Positions 25,185-34,230 of a stretch of 64,000 nt of DNA are shown in pieces; within the stretch, counting starts at the first letter, position 1, and every line of letters begins with the position of its first letter. Where the stretch lies: the NCBI GenBank assembly GCA_900471925.1, contig UCGV01000025.1:1-64000 (forward strand). Reading direction: 5' to 3'. The notes below the pieces were generated by a model. It ran no database searches. It saw only the letters and a list, made by a program, of their open reading frames with translations, and was not told the origin of the DNA. The position numbers were made by a program, and so were the translations under genes. This DNA is from Hyphomicrobiales bacterium. Its GTDB lineage: Bacteria > Pseudomonadota > Alphaproteobacteria > Rhizobiales > Rhizobiaceae.

Positions 25185-25997
25185 TCACCGCAAAATCGCC
25201 TCCAGCGCATCCAGCAGGACCACCGGCGAAACCGGCTCCCCACCCGCCTCCCACGAATTCTGGAACTCCGCGATCTCTATCCCGACAAACGCACCCTCCG
25301 CGATCACATCGCAGCAGGTCCGCACATCCTCCAGCGTGAGCCCACCATCGACCCTGTAGTCAGTCGGCACGATGCCGGGCTCCAGCACATCGCAATCGAA
25401 ATGCACATAGACAGGCCGCCCTGATATCGCGGCCCTGAGTTCAGCCGCGAGATCCCCTCCCGGCCGGATATGGGGAATATGGTGCGTGGCGATCAGATCC
25501 CGCTCGTAAGGGTCGAGGTCGCGCTGGCCGACGAGAACGATCTGGTCCAGCCGCAATCCCGCGCCAAGGCCGGAATCCCAAAGCCCGAGCGGCCCCGCGA
25601 GCGCCAGCCCGCCGAGATATCCGGTCGGGCTTGCCTCTGGCGGATTGAGATCGCCATGGGCATCGAACCAGACGATACAGGCGGAGGGATTGTATCTGGC
25701 GATGGCGGGAAGCGTGGCCAGCGAGACGGCGCAGCGGCTCGTGGCGGCGATAGACACCGCACCGGCCGCCATGACCTCGTCGAAGCGCGACTGCAGTTGC
25801 CTGAGTTCGGGCAAGGCCGCATCAAGCTCCGCGCGCCAGCCGATGTTCAAGGCCGGCTGCGGCGTGCCGATCACCGTCGGAATGATGCCGGTTCGCAGCC
25901 GCAGCGCCGCGCCGATCGCTTTCGCACCCGGCATGGCGAGATCATTGTGATCGCCGGCACGCCCCCAAAATACCGTATAGGATACCCTCTCCCGCAC
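25185..25997 (-). CDS. Arginase/agmatinase-family hydrolase with altered metal site
   Basis: A GTG at 25997 after AGGGG gives 270 residues. The second and third metal motifs are intact: WFDAHGDLN (D112-x-H-x-D116) and HFDCDVLEPG (about 200-209). The first, usually GGDHS, is replaced by TSRCAVSL with C89 where the histidine should be. The enzyme may therefore bind one metal, or use the cysteine as ligand. It probably hydrolyses a guanidino- or formimino-compound. It lies 19 bp after the DJ-1-like gene in the same direction, so they form an operon. Confidence 0.75.
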   Translation of the reverse strand: MRERVSYTVFWGRAGDHNDLAMPGAKAIGAALRLRTGIIPTVIGTPQPALNIGWRAELDAALPELRQLQSRFDEVMAAGAVSIAATSRCAVSLATLPAIARYNPSACIVWFDAHGDLNPPEASPTGYLGGLALAGPLGLWDSGLGAGLRLDQIVLVGQRDLDPYERDLIATHHIPHIRPGGDLAAELRAAISGRPVYVHFDCDVLEPGIVPTDYRVDGGLTLEDVRTCCDVIAEGAFVGIEIAEFQNSWEAGGEPVSPVVLLDALEAILR

Positions 25998-26016
25998 GAT
26001 CAGCCCCTTTTGCCCG

Positions 26017-26727
26017 TCACACAGCCAGCCGTTCCAGCGCCGCCCGCATGCCGCCGCGCGCCGCATCGTTTCGCTTCAGCATCAGCGCCTTTGCCGCCTC
26101 GCTCGCCTTGTCCGGATGGCCGGCATCGAAGGGTGGTGCCGGATCATATTCGATGCCGAGCTGGATGGCGCGGGCCACATCGGCGCCGGCAAGTTCGGCG
26201 ATGACGGAGAAGGCGAAATCGATGCCCGCCGTTACCCCGCCCGAAGTGATGATATTGCCGTCGCGCACGATGCGCGCCTTCTCATGGGTGGCGCCGATGA
26301 GCGGCAGGAGATCGGTATAGGCCCAATGCGTCGTCGCCCGCCTGCCCTTGAGCAACCCGCTCGCCCCGAGCAGGAACGCGCCGACGCAGACGGATGTCGC
26401 ATATTGCGCCTGCCGCCCCTGATGGCCGACGAAATCCACCGTATCGGCATCATCAAGCGCATCCACGATGCCGGTACCACCCGGCACGCAGATCAGGTCC
26501 AGTGCAGGACAGGTCTCGAATGTCTGCGTCGGCACGAAGCTCAGGCCGCGATCGCTCGTCACCGGCTGCAGGCTTTTGGCGATGACATGCGTCCTGACAT
26601 TCTGAAACCTCGAAGGAGCCGATAGCGAGGCCGGCGTCCCGAGCCGGCTCAGCACCTCGAACGGCCCGGTGAAATCGAGCTGGGTAATGCCGGGAAAGAT
26701 CACGAAACCAAGATTGAAATCAGACAT
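26017..26727 (-). CDS. DJ-1/PfpI family protein (isonitrile hydratase-like)
   Basis: This 236-residue protein has the family nucleophile elbow: a cysteine in ATSVCVGAFLLGASGLL, an upstream acidic residue in the FPGITQLDFTGPFEVL segment, and THWAYTDLL after it. The pattern is closest to isonitrile hydratases of the DJ-1/PfpI family, which hydrate isocyanides to formamides; other members are chaperones or glyoxalases. It is first in an operon with the arginase-like gene. The pairing of a C=N hydrating enzyme with a C-N hydrolase is suggestive but unproven. Confidence 0.82.
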   Translation of the reverse strand: MSDFNLGFVIFPGITQLDFTGPFEVLSRLGTPASLSAPSRFQNVRTHVIAKSLQPVTSDRGLSFVPTQTFETCPALDLICVPGGTGIVDALDDADTVDFVGHQGRQAQYATSVCVGAFLLGASGLLKGRRATTHWAYTDLLPLIGATHEKARIVRDGNIITSGGVTAGIDFAFSVIAELAGADVARAIQLGIEYDPAPPFDAGHPDKASEAAKALMLKRNDAARGGMRAALERLAV

Positions 26728-26905
26728 GCCACTTCCCCCTCGAAATGATGCATGCGATTGGTGGAGGGATCATCGCACCTGTCGGCTGCGGCTGCAATGG
26801 TGGTGGCGGGGCGCGCAAGCCAAACGATGGCCGTAAGCGGAAGGGGCTTTCACGGAACCTTCGGCTCGCCCATCCGCTCCGGCGACCGGAAGAGAAGGCG
26901 GCACC
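26728..26905. other. Intergenic region, nothing recognised
   Basis: This 178-bp gap lies upstream of the DJ-1-like gene and downstream of the quinone oxidoreductase gene, both on the minus strand. It should carry the promoter of the DJ-1/arginase operon, but I cannot point to a convincing box. Confidence 0.3.
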
Positions 26906-27874
26906 TCACGGCACCAGCAGAATACTCCCCGCCGAACGCCCGCTCTCCATCTCCTCATGCGCGCTGCCCACATCGCCAAGCGCGAACTCCCCTGCGATCT
27001 CGCAGACGATCCCGCGTTCCATCGCGCCGATCGCCGCCTGCGCGACCTCGCGGTAGCGGCCGATATCGGCGCACCAGGCCATGATGCTCGGATGCGAGAG
27101 CGATTTACCGGGCCGCAACTCTTCCACGGCGACGGGCGGTATCGGCCCGGCCGCCTGGCCGATGGTGATGGCGGTGCCGAAGGGGCGCACGGCGCGGATG
27201 CTCTGCAGCAGCATGTCGCCGCCGATACCGTCATAAGCGGCATCGACGCCATTGCCGCCGGTGAGCCGCTTCACCTCGGTGACGATATCGGCATCGCGGC
27301 CGATGATCAGGTGATCGGCGCCGTAGCCGGTGGCGAGTGCCGCCTTCTCCGCCGTGCTGACCGTACCGATGACGGTGGCGCCGAGCGATTTTGCCAGCCG
27401 CGTCATGATACTGCCGAGGCCACCGGCCGCCGCATGGATCAGCACCGTGCTGCCCTCGCCGATGGAGGTAGCTTTCTGCAGCAGCATGGAGGCCGTCATG
27501 CCCTTCAGGAGCGAGCTTGCCGCCACCTTCACCGAGACGGCATCGGGAAGCTTCATCACCCTCTCTGCCGCTATCACGCGCGCCGAGGCATAGGCGCCAA
27601 CAGGCGGGCCGGCATAGGCGACGCGCTCGCCCGGCGCAAAACCCGTGACACCATCGCCGATCGCTTCGACGACACCCGCCGCCTCGACGCCGATCACGGC
27701 GGGATAAGGCAACGGATAGAGCCCCCTGCGATGATAGATATCGAGGAAATTGGTGCCGATCGCCTGCTGGCGTATCCGGATCTCACCGGGACCGGGAGAT
27801 TGTGCGGCCGCCTCCTGCAGCCGGAACTGCGAGATATCGCCGGGCGCATTCAGAAGGACGATCTGGTGTGGCAT
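26906..27874 (-). CDS. Quinone oxidoreductase (zinc-independent MDR/QOR type)
   Basis: The ATG at 27874 (MPHQIVLLNAPG) gives 322 residues; a longer open frame upstream runs through the divergent LysR gene and is not real. The protein has the MDR catalytic fold start with NFLDIYHRRGLYPLP, GVEAAGVVEAIGDGV, and the NADPH-binding AAAGGLGSIMTRLAKSLGA. It lacks the structural-zinc cysteines, as in QOR. It reduces quinones using NADPH. Regulation is probably by the divergent LysR protein across an 81-bp gap. Confidence 0.88.
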   Translation of the reverse strand: MPHQIVLLNAPGDISQFRLQEAAAQSPGPGEIRIRQQAIGTNFLDIYHRRGLYPLPYPAVIGVEAAGVVEAIGDGVTGFAPGERVAYAGPPVGAYASARVIAAERVMKLPDAVSVKVAASSLLKGMTASMLLQKATSIGEGSTVLIHAAAGGLGSIMTRLAKSLGATVIGTVSTAEKAALATGYGADHLIIGRDADIVTEVKRLTGGNGVDAAYDGIGGDMLLQSIRAVRPFGTAITIGQAAGPIPPVAVEELRPGKSLSHPSIMAWCADIGRYREVAQAAIGAMERGIVCEIAGEFALGDVGSAHEEMESGRSAGSILLVP

Positions 27875-27955
27875 GGGGGATTTCCTTGTCTGCTCGTTCC
27901 AATGGGGCGAGATTAGCTGCTGGCGCAGTGGGTGAAAATTCCCTATTCTTGCCCA

Positions 27956-28831
27956 ATGATTGGGAAGGAATTCACACAGATCGATTGGGATGACCTGCGC
28001 CACTTCCTGGCACTGGCACAGGCGGGAACCCTGCTCGGCGCGGCAAGGCAGATCGGCGTCGAGCACGCCACGATCAGCCGGCGCGTCTCCGCCCTCGAAA
28101 AGGCCCTCGGCCGCAAGCTTGTCGACCGGCGCGGCCGGCGCATCCTGCTGACGGCGGATGGCGAACAGGTGGCGCGTCATGCCGCCCTTGTCGCCCAGCA
28201 GACGGCGGTTATCGAGCAGCTTGGCCGCGCAAGCGCCACCGAGATGCGCGGACATGTCCGCATCAGCGCCCCGCCCGCCCTATCGAGCGTGCTGCTGGCC
28301 GAACCCGTCGTCGCGCTCAGGCGCATCCATCCCGGCATCGAGATCACGCTCACGGGCGAAAAGCGCCTCGCCTCGCTGAACCGGCGCGAAGCCGATATTG
28401 CCGTGCGCCTGTCGCGCCCAGAGGACGGCGATTACGCCATGACAAGGCTCGGCGAGATGACTTTCCACCTCTATGCGTCGCCTGCCTATCTCGACAGCGT
28501 ACCGGAGGCAGAGTGGAGCTTCATCGGCTATGACGAGGGCATGAATGCCTCGCCGCAGCAACTGCTGCTTTTCGAACGCGCCGCCGGCCGGCCGATCGCC
28601 ATCCGCTCATCGGTATTGGAGTTTCAGGCCGCCGCAGCAAGTCGCGGCGGCGGTGTCGTCATGCTGCCGGATTTCGCGGCGCACGGCATGGACCTGCAGC
28701 GCATCGAGGAGGAACATCCGCTGCGGCGGGAAATCTGGCTGGTGGTGCACAACGAGATCAGGAATATTCCCTCGGTGCGGGTGGTGATGGACGCGTTGAA
28801 GGAGGTGCACTGGTCGGTCGGCGGCCGCTAG
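27956..28831 (+). CDS. LysR family transcriptional regulator
   Basis: From ATG 27956 (MIGKEFTQIDWDDLRHFL) the protein has 291 residues. The winged helix is clear (AGTLLGAARQIGVEHATISR, RVSALEKALGRKLVDRR), followed by an effector domain with AVRLSRPEDGDYAM and a GGGVVMLPDFAA segment. It is divergent from the quinone oxidoreductase. The start codon lies inside a 13-bp palindrome CCCAATGATTGGG at 27953-27965, a plausible autoregulatory site, or a sign that the true start is slightly later. Confidence 0.87.
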   Translation: MIGKEFTQIDWDDLRHFLALAQAGTLLGAARQIGVEHATISRRVSALEKALGRKLVDRRGRRILLTADGEQVARHAALVAQQTAVIEQLGRASATEMRGHVRISAPPALSSVLLAEPVVALRRIHPGIEITLTGEKRLASLNRREADIAVRLSRPEDGDYAMTRLGEMTFHLYASPAYLDSVPEAEWSFIGYDEGMNASPQQLLLFERAAGRPIAIRSSVLEFQAAAASRGGGVVMLPDFAAHGMDLQRIEEEHPLRREIWLVVHNEIRNIPSVRVVMDALKEVHWSVGGR

Positions 28832-28921
28832 AGCGCTGTGTGTCCATTCGTACGCGCAAAGGACGCTCTAACTCCTTGAATCTACGCATCAGGCTTTCCG
28901 AAAATCGAATGCGATTTTCGG
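28829..28921. repeat. 93-bp two-hairpin intergenic repeat, copy 1
   Basis: TAGAGCG at 28829-28835 pairs with CGCTCTA at 28864-28870. A second hairpin CCGAAAATCG/CGATTTTCGG has a 4-base loop (28898-28921). The LysR stop codon is part of the first arm. A related copy is at 44730-44822. The second hairpin could terminate the LysR transcript. Confidence 0.75.
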
Positions 28922-29074
28922 GCCGATGCTGTAGCCGCGGGCAGTCGAAGGTTACGTCAGGCGCGGTAACACTGCCGGCAATCGCTCTTGCACCGCAATC
29001 CTGCGGCCACCGATCCTGGCGACTGCAACGACGGCCCGACCCACAGGCCGACATGAAAGCGGCCTACCCGCCTG

Positions 29075-30064
29075 TCAATTCGACTGCGCTTCGCAGATCG
29101 GGATTGGTTTGGCTGGCGCAGCGGGATGGTCCTTTTTGTATTGGACGATCACCGGCCCAAGCTTGTCCTGGCTCCAGAACCGGGGCGTGCCGATTTGTGC
29201 CAGGCAGGAGGCGTTCCAGTAAGCCCCGGCCTGGCCGCTACCCTTGGCCTTCGACACGGCCAGGATATCGCGCGATTCGGGATAGATATAGAGCGTGGTC
29301 GGATTGTCCTTGACGGCCGAAATCACCTGCGGGGCCTCCGCCGGAGACCAGGTCGTGCAGCCGTTGCTGCGGCCGCCGGCATAGTTGACGAGTTTGCCGA
29401 GCGGGACGTAGCCCTGGTCGTTGGCATAGGGGCTGTCAGGCTTCTTCTGCATGCATATGCCTGAAACCAAAGCTGCCGGATGACCGCCGATGGCGCGCTC
29501 CCTGGCATTCGCGGTCTCTCCCACACCGTCGAATTGCACGAAGGATCGCGTCAGGAAAGACTGCTGACCGGCGGAGCGATAGTAGCCCTTGAAGGACGTC
29601 TTGATTTCGCTGGTGAGATAGGCGCCGCCGGCCGTCAGATTGGAATCCAGCGCATTGCCGAAATTCTTCGCGCATTCACGCCCGTTGGAAAAATCTGCCA
29701 CGCCCGGCAGCTTGCGTCCGCTGCCGTGGCCGGAGGAAATCACCCGAAACGTCTGGTCGGCTTCGCAAATCGTATAAAACCGACCTCCTGCCTCACCGCC
29801 GGTCAGGTCGTTCGGGCGCGTAGCGTCCATCGCGAAATAGCAGGCGTTCTTCACCTTGCCTTCGGCAACATTCAAGAGATAAAGGGCGCGCGCCCGCTGC
29901 AGGACCGGAAGGGCGATCTGGCCGTTGCCTTCACCGACATGGGCGCCAAGCCAGTCCGGAATTTGCGGCGCTCGTTCGGCGGTCGCCGCATGCGCAGACG
30001 CTGAAGCAAGGACGAAAACGGCGAGAGACCGGGCTATGGTTGCAAGTCGAGATCCGGATATCAC
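29075..30064 (-). CDS. Secreted murein L,D-transpeptidase catalytic-domain family protein
   Basis: This 329-residue protein has a signal peptide (cleavage likely after ASAHA). The catalytic block is GKLVNYAGGRSNGCTTWSP, with Arg, Ser and Cys arranged as in YkuD-related (YkuD_2-like) enzymes. An upstream SSGHGSGRKLPG carries the partner histidine. Such proteins form or trim 3-3 peptide cross-links in peptidoglycan in the periplasm. Several cysteines (NACYF, TICEAD, GRECAKN, ICMQ, SCLAQ, ICEAQ) suggest disulfides. Same direction as the DUF1007 gene, 101 bp apart. The assignment rests on the active-site motif. Confidence 0.72.
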   Translation of the reverse strand: MISGSRLATIARSLAVFVLASASAHAATAERAPQIPDWLGAHVGEGNGQIALPVLQRARALYLLNVAEGKVKNACYFAMDATRPNDLTGGEAGGRFYTICEADQTFRVISSGHGSGRKLPGVADFSNGRECAKNFGNALDSNLTAGGAYLTSEIKTSFKGYYRSAGQQSFLTRSFVQFDGVGETANARERAIGGHPAALVSGICMQKKPDSPYANDQGYVPLGKLVNYAGGRSNGCTTWSPAEAPQVISAVKDNPTTLYIYPESRDILAVSKAKGSGQAGAYWNASCLAQIGTPRFWSQDKLGPVIVQYKKDHPAAPAKPIPICEAQSN

Positions 30065-30165
30065 GAAAGCTCCTCCTGGAGAGCAATGGGAATCTTAGGC
30101 GGGCTACGCATCCCCACATGAATGGCAATCACGACTTACGCTCATGCATCATGATTGCAAAAGGC

Positions 30166-30825
30166 TTAACAGCGCACCTCTAATCGCGTGGCGACGAGTT
30201 GCGAATAATCCGTTCCGGTCGGGTCGTTGAAGAACATCGTGGTCAGCATCGCCTGGTTCTGGGCAAGGATTTCCTTCGAATCCGGCCTGACGATCTTGCG
30301 CGTGCAGCGATTGAAGCCGGTCCCGGTGGTCTTCAGATCGCCGTCATCGGCGAAATCGAGAGCCGTATAGAGTGTCGGATCGTAAACGCCGAAAATGATC
30401 AATCCCTTCAGCGGGGTCTTGTCGGCCGGCTTCTGCGCGAAGGACAGGGTCAGTGATCCCTGATCGTAGGCCGCCTGCATCACCTCGGGCTTGGCGAGCG
30501 CAACGGCTTTACCGTTGATCGTGATGCTGGTGTAGTAATTATATTGCGCGAGCGATTTCTGGACAGTCTTGGCGACCGCGGAAAGCTCGGCCGGATCGAG
30601 GGTCGAGTTGTTGTTTTTGTCGAAATCGAGAAGCACCGACGAGGAGAAGACCTCGTCGAAGCGCCACACGTCGCGAACTTCGCCCAGGCTTCCGTCAGGA
30701 GCCGCTATCGCCTCGAATTTGGCATCCACGAAGATGTGGGGATGCGCAAAGGCGACTGTCGGCATCGCTATCGCGGCAGCCAGAATTGCTCGAAAAGCTC
30801 GACGTCTAAATGCGCTGCGGATCAT
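30166..30825 (-). CDS. DUF1007 family periplasmic protein
   Basis: The ATG at 30825 (MIRSAFRRRAF) gives 219 residues with a signal peptide ending near AFA. The mature protein starts HPHIFVDAKFE, the hallmark of DUF1007, whose histidines may bind metal. The end is a cysteine (RLEVRC). In many genomes DUF1007 is followed by an RcnA/NiCoT-like nickel-cobalt exporter; here the next gene is the L,D-transpeptidase, so the partner is missing locally. A metal-related role is an inference from family context. Confidence 0.82.
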   Translation of the reverse strand: MIRSAFRRRAFRAILAAAIAMPTVAFAHPHIFVDAKFEAIAAPDGSLGEVRDVWRFDEVFSSSVLLDFDKNNNSTLDPAELSAVAKTVQKSLAQYNYYTSITINGKAVALAKPEVMQAAYDQGSLTLSFAQKPADKTPLKGLIIFGVYDPTLYTALDFADDGDLKTTGTGFNRCTRKIVRPDSKEILAQNQAMLTTMFFNDPTGTDYSQLVATRLEVRC

Positions 30826-30856
30826 GGGACGTGACTCGGCTGAAATTACGACCGAT

Positions 30857-31438
30857 TTAAGTTCGATCCGGCTGGAGGCCGGCGCCGAACCTCGCCGCCA
30901 TCCACGCCGCGGCCACCCTGGCATCGTCCTCCTCCAGCCCATGCCCTGCCTCCAGCGTATGATGGCTCACCTCCGCCCCGCCCTTGCGCAACTGCGCTTC
31001 AAGCTCCGGCGCGTGCTGCGGCTGGCGCCTCGCATCCTGCAGCCCGGAGATGATCAGCACCGGCTTGCCCGAAAGATCCGGAAAGGAAAAATCCTGCGAA
31101 ATCGGCTGCGGGCGCAGCAGGATGGCGCCGGCAAGACGCTGCGGCGCGACCGCCAATAGCGCCGTCGCGAAAATCGCGCCGCTGGAATAGCCGATGGCGA
31201 GCATGGGCGCGGATGCCGGTACGAAGCCCGATGGCGAGGCCGCCTCGCCCGCCAGAGAAAGCAGCTCCGCTTCCGATATGCTGAAATCTGCCCGCCGCCG
31301 GAAAAAGGTAAAGCCCTCGCCATCGGCAAACGTCCCCTGCGGGCAAAGCGACGGAAGGTCCGGCGCCAGCCCGTCGATGAAACTGCGGATGGCGGCCGGG
31401 TGGCCGGAAGAGCCGTGAAGGCCGAGAAGTGTCAGCAT
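30857..31438 (-). CDS. Alpha/beta hydrolase, phospholipase/carboxylesterase family
   Basis: The ATG at 31438 (MLTLLGLHGSSGH) gives 193 residues. The oxyanion/strand start GLHGSSG, the nucleophile GYSSGA (G-x-S-x-G) and a late EAGHGLEEDD with the catalytic histidine are visible. It is a compact single-domain esterase like the YpfH/YtpA group. The frame continues open upstream across the adjacent gene, but that extension is antisense to coding DNA. Downstream neighbours in the same direction are DUF1007 (31-bp gap) and, upstream, a diguanylate cyclase (38-bp gap). Confidence 0.83.
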   Translation of the reverse strand: MLTLLGLHGSSGHPAAIRSFIDGLAPDLPSLCPQGTFADGEGFTFFRRRADFSISEAELLSLAGEAASPSGFVPASAPMLAIGYSSGAIFATALLAVAPQRLAGAILLRPQPISQDFSFPDLSGKPVLIISGLQDARRQPQHAPELEAQLRKGGAEVSHHTLEAGHGLEEDDARVAAAWMAARFGAGLQPDRT

Positions 31439-31476
31439 TGGATCGCTCTCATCGGGTCGAGAAGGTGGCCGTCGCC

Positions 31477-32655
31477 CTAAGCCATCTCCACATCGGACGC
31501 ACCGGCCAGCACCACCATGTTCTTGCCCCGCCGCTTGGCCGCATACAAGGCTTCGTCGGCCCGCTGCAGCAGCTTTTCCAGCGTCGTCTCGGCCGGCAAT
31601 GCGCTGGCCACGCCGAGGCTGGCGGTGACGGTGCCGCGCTCTGTGCCGCCATGGGGAATGGCGAGCGCTTCGATGCCGGCGCGGATCTCTTCGGCCATCT
31701 CGAACACCTGCTGCTGCGGCTGGCCACGGACGAGGATGAGTATTTCCTCGCCGCCGAAACGGAAGACCTGCAAGGCCGGATCGACTGCGTTGCGGATGCA
31801 ATGCGAGACCGCGCGGATGCAGGCATCGCCCTGCAGATGGCCGTGTACATCGTTGAAGCGCTTGAAATGGTCGATATCGAGCAGGATGGCGGCAACCTCG
31901 GGCTCGGCGCCGGCATTGCGCCAGATCGTCTCGCCGATGCGGGCCAGCGACCGGCGGTTGCCCAGCCCCGTCAGCTCGTCGCATTCCGCATTGCTTTCGA
32001 GCTGCCGGTAGAGAAGGCTGGCGCGCAGCCGGTTCAGGAAATTGCGCCGGTCCGTGCGCTCCAGAAAATAGGCGCTGACGGCGAGAAAGATCGACAGCGT
32101 CAGGTAGAAGGTGACGATGCCGCCATAGGTGATCTCATCGAAATCGCCGGTCAGCCATGTCGCCGTGAAATGCGACAGGCACATCAGCGCAAGGCCGGCG
32201 AGAATGGCGGGAAATCGCGGCCTGAGCGCAATGACGAAAAACAGGAAGGCCGCCGAATTATAGGTCTGGTAGACGAGCAGATAGGCGCTGGCGCTGTGGA
32301 CGACAGCCGCAATCGGCAGCGTGACGCCGAGCACGGCCACCGCCACGCAGAGCAGATCATAGAGCCATGCCCGCGGCCAGCGGCGCACCGCCCAGGCGCT
32401 GAGGATCACGAAGGGGCTGAACACCATGAAGCGAAACACCGTGAGCAGCGCGGCCCTGTCCGGAACCATGGCGAGATCGGCAAAATGCACCAGATCGTAA
32501 ATGACGAGACCGACCACCGCGCAAACCACGATGCGATGCACCCGCTCGGCGACGTAATCGCTGCAGAACAGCAGCTCTATATCGCGTGAGAAACGCAATG
32601 AATGAAAGCGATCGCCGCTCTGGCTCTCAATCCGAGCCAAGGTCACAGCGCTCAT
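31477..32655 (-). CDS. Membrane-bound diguanylate cyclase (GGDEF)
   Basis: The ATG at 32655 has GGAG at 7 bases. The 392-residue protein has about six membrane segments between residues 40 and 205 and a short coiled linker. A GGDEF domain follows: DELTGLGNRRSL, DIDHFKRFNDVHGHLQGD and the active site RFGGEEI. It should make cyclic di-GMP from GTP. The usual RxxD inhibitory site five residues before the GGEE is absent (PALQVFRF), so it may escape product inhibition. No phosphodiesterase is nearby. Confidence 0.9.
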   Translation of the reverse strand: MSAVTLARIESQSGDRFHSLRFSRDIELLFCSDYVAERVHRIVVCAVVGLVIYDLVHFADLAMVPDRAALLTVFRFMVFSPFVILSAWAVRRWPRAWLYDLLCVAVAVLGVTLPIAAVVHSASAYLLVYQTYNSAAFLFFVIALRPRFPAILAGLALMCLSHFTATWLTGDFDEITYGGIVTFYLTLSIFLAVSAYFLERTDRRNFLNRLRASLLYRQLESNAECDELTGLGNRRSLARIGETIWRNAGAEPEVAAILLDIDHFKRFNDVHGHLQGDACIRAVSHCIRNAVDPALQVFRFGGEEILILVRGQPQQQVFEMAEEIRAGIEALAIPHGGTERGTVTASLGVASALPAETTLEKLLQRADEALYAAKRRGKNMVVLAGASDVEMA

Positions 32656-32771
32656 GGCAATACTCCAGCCTAAAATATCGCCGCAGGTTGTGGGATAAAA
32701 CTGAAGATTGGTCTAAGACATCGAGTGCAATTTTTTGCACTGCAAAAAATACTGGGCCGCCCCCGGTTCGA

Positions 32772-33578
32772 TCAGGAGCGATCGCTTTCCTCAGGCCGGA
32801 TGCGGGCCAGTACACGATCGAGTGCGCCCTGCAGCGCCGCACCCCCGCCGGCGGCCCTGAAATCCGCAAGCACCTGCTCGTTCAGCCCGCCCTTGGTGGA
32901 ATGGTCGTCGACGAGTTCGGCAAAGCTTGCCGCAGGGCGTAGACGCGCCGCATGGTCGAGCCCGGAAAACAGCTGGCGGACATAGAGGTCGGCCGCCTCG
33001 CGCGATAGTCCCTGCCCCTGAAGCCAGCCCGCCACGGTATCCATGATGCCAAAATAGCTGCCCATCATGGCGCTGCCCGCCGCCAGAAGATCGTATTCGC
33101 GCTTGCTCTCCACCTGGATTGCCGTGCCCAGCGCCGAAAACAGCGCATCGGAAACCGCGTCCGGCGGATAGATCGCCGTCGCGCCCTGCAGATCGGCCAC
33201 GAAAGGCAGCGGCACCGCCTGGGAAAGCCGCACCGGCTGGCCGATCCACGCCTGCAGCCGCTCCAGCGGCGTTGCCGCCACGAAGCTGATGACGTGGTGA
33301 TCCGGCCGGAACCGGAGTGCCGTGACGACCTCCTCGACGATCTGCGGCCGCACCGCGATGAAGACGAGACCGGCGCGATCGAGCACATCCTGACTGTCGG
33401 CCGCGATCGACACATTGGCATTGGCGCCCGCCAGCCGCGCGGCAATGCTCTGGCTGCGCGGCGAGAGCACGATCGGCATCTGCGCAAAGCGCGTCTTGCA
33501 AAGCCCTGTCACCACGGCCTCGGTGATCGTGCCCGTGCCGACGAAACCGGCTGTCATCCGCTGCGGGTCGATATCCAT
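32772..33578 (-). CDS. proC: Pyrroline-5-carboxylate reductase
   Basis: This 268-residue protein starts at ATG 33578 after GGAGG. It reduces P5C to proline with NAD(P)H. Motifs include FVGTGTITEAVVTGL, VFIAVRPQIVEEV, and the C-terminal AGSAMMGSYFGIMDTVAGWLQ helix with FAELVDDHSTKGGLNEQVL (S/T-x-G-G-x-T-x region). The last motif has KGGLNEQ instead of the usual PGGTT, so it is a divergent family member. It may be a paralogue acting on another imino acid. Confidence 0.82.
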   Translation of the reverse strand: MDIDPQRMTAGFVGTGTITEAVVTGLCKTRFAQMPIVLSPRSQSIAARLAGANANVSIAADSQDVLDRAGLVFIAVRPQIVEEVVTALRFRPDHHVISFVAATPLERLQAWIGQPVRLSQAVPLPFVADLQGATAIYPPDAVSDALFSALGTAIQVESKREYDLLAAGSAMMGSYFGIMDTVAGWLQGQGLSREAADLYVRQLFSGLDHAARLRPAASFAELVDDHSTKGGLNEQVLADFRAAGGGAALQGALDRVLARIRPEESDRS

Positions 33579-33687
33579 GGGCTGTGTCCTCCGTGCCTCG
33601 GGTTTGCTCCCTGTTCATCGCGCTTGTCACAGCATTGTCAACCGCCGGGAGCATGAGACCGCCGACAAGCAAACAGGAAAACGGACC

Positions 33688-34146
33688 ATGCCGCACCTCA
33701 GACCCGCCCTGCCTTCGGAAGCCGAAGCGCTGACCGACCTCTGCCTGCGCGCCAAGGCCGTCTGGGGCTATGACGAAGCCTTCATGACCGCCTGCCGGCC
33801 GGAACTGACGCTGACCCCGGAAAAGATCACCGCCGCGCCGGTGCAGGTGGCGGAAGAAGACGGCCGCATCCTCGGCATGGCGCAGCTCTCTTTCCCGAGC
33901 AACGATATGGCCGAACTCGAGGCACTCTTCGTCGACCCCGACGTCCAGCGCGCCGGCATCGGCCGGGCGCTGTTCGATTGGGCAACGGCCGCCTGCCGGG
34001 CACGCTCCGTCAGGAAACTCGTCATCGACTCCGATCCGGGCGCGGCACCTTTCTATGTCAGAATGGGCGCAAACCAGACCGGCGAAGTCGCCTCCGGCTC
34101 GATACCGGGGCGCAGGATTCCGCGGCTGGAATTTGATCTTGGCTAG
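33688..34146 (+). CDS. GNAT family N-acetyltransferase
   Basis: The ATG at 33688 (MPHLRPALPSEAEAL) gives 152 residues. The CoA-binding A motif is FVDPDVQRAGIGRALFDWA and the B motif is PFYVRMGANQTGE. The protein also has an ELEALFV strand typical of the fold. Similar proteins acetylate small molecules or protein side chains. The gene is divergent from proC with a 109-bp gap. Substrate unknown. Confidence 0.87.
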   Translation: MPHLRPALPSEAEALTDLCLRAKAVWGYDEAFMTACRPELTLTPEKITAAPVQVAEEDGRILGMAQLSFPSNDMAELEALFVDPDVQRAGIGRALFDWATAACRARSVRKLVIDSDPGAAPFYVRMGANQTGEVASGSIPGRRIPRLEFDLG

Positions 34147-34230
34147 GAGAAAAGCCCTCGCACGAAACCTGTCCCGATTGCCAGACAGCCGCTCCACGCT
34201 ACATCCCCTCGCAAGTGGAGGTCTTGAAGC

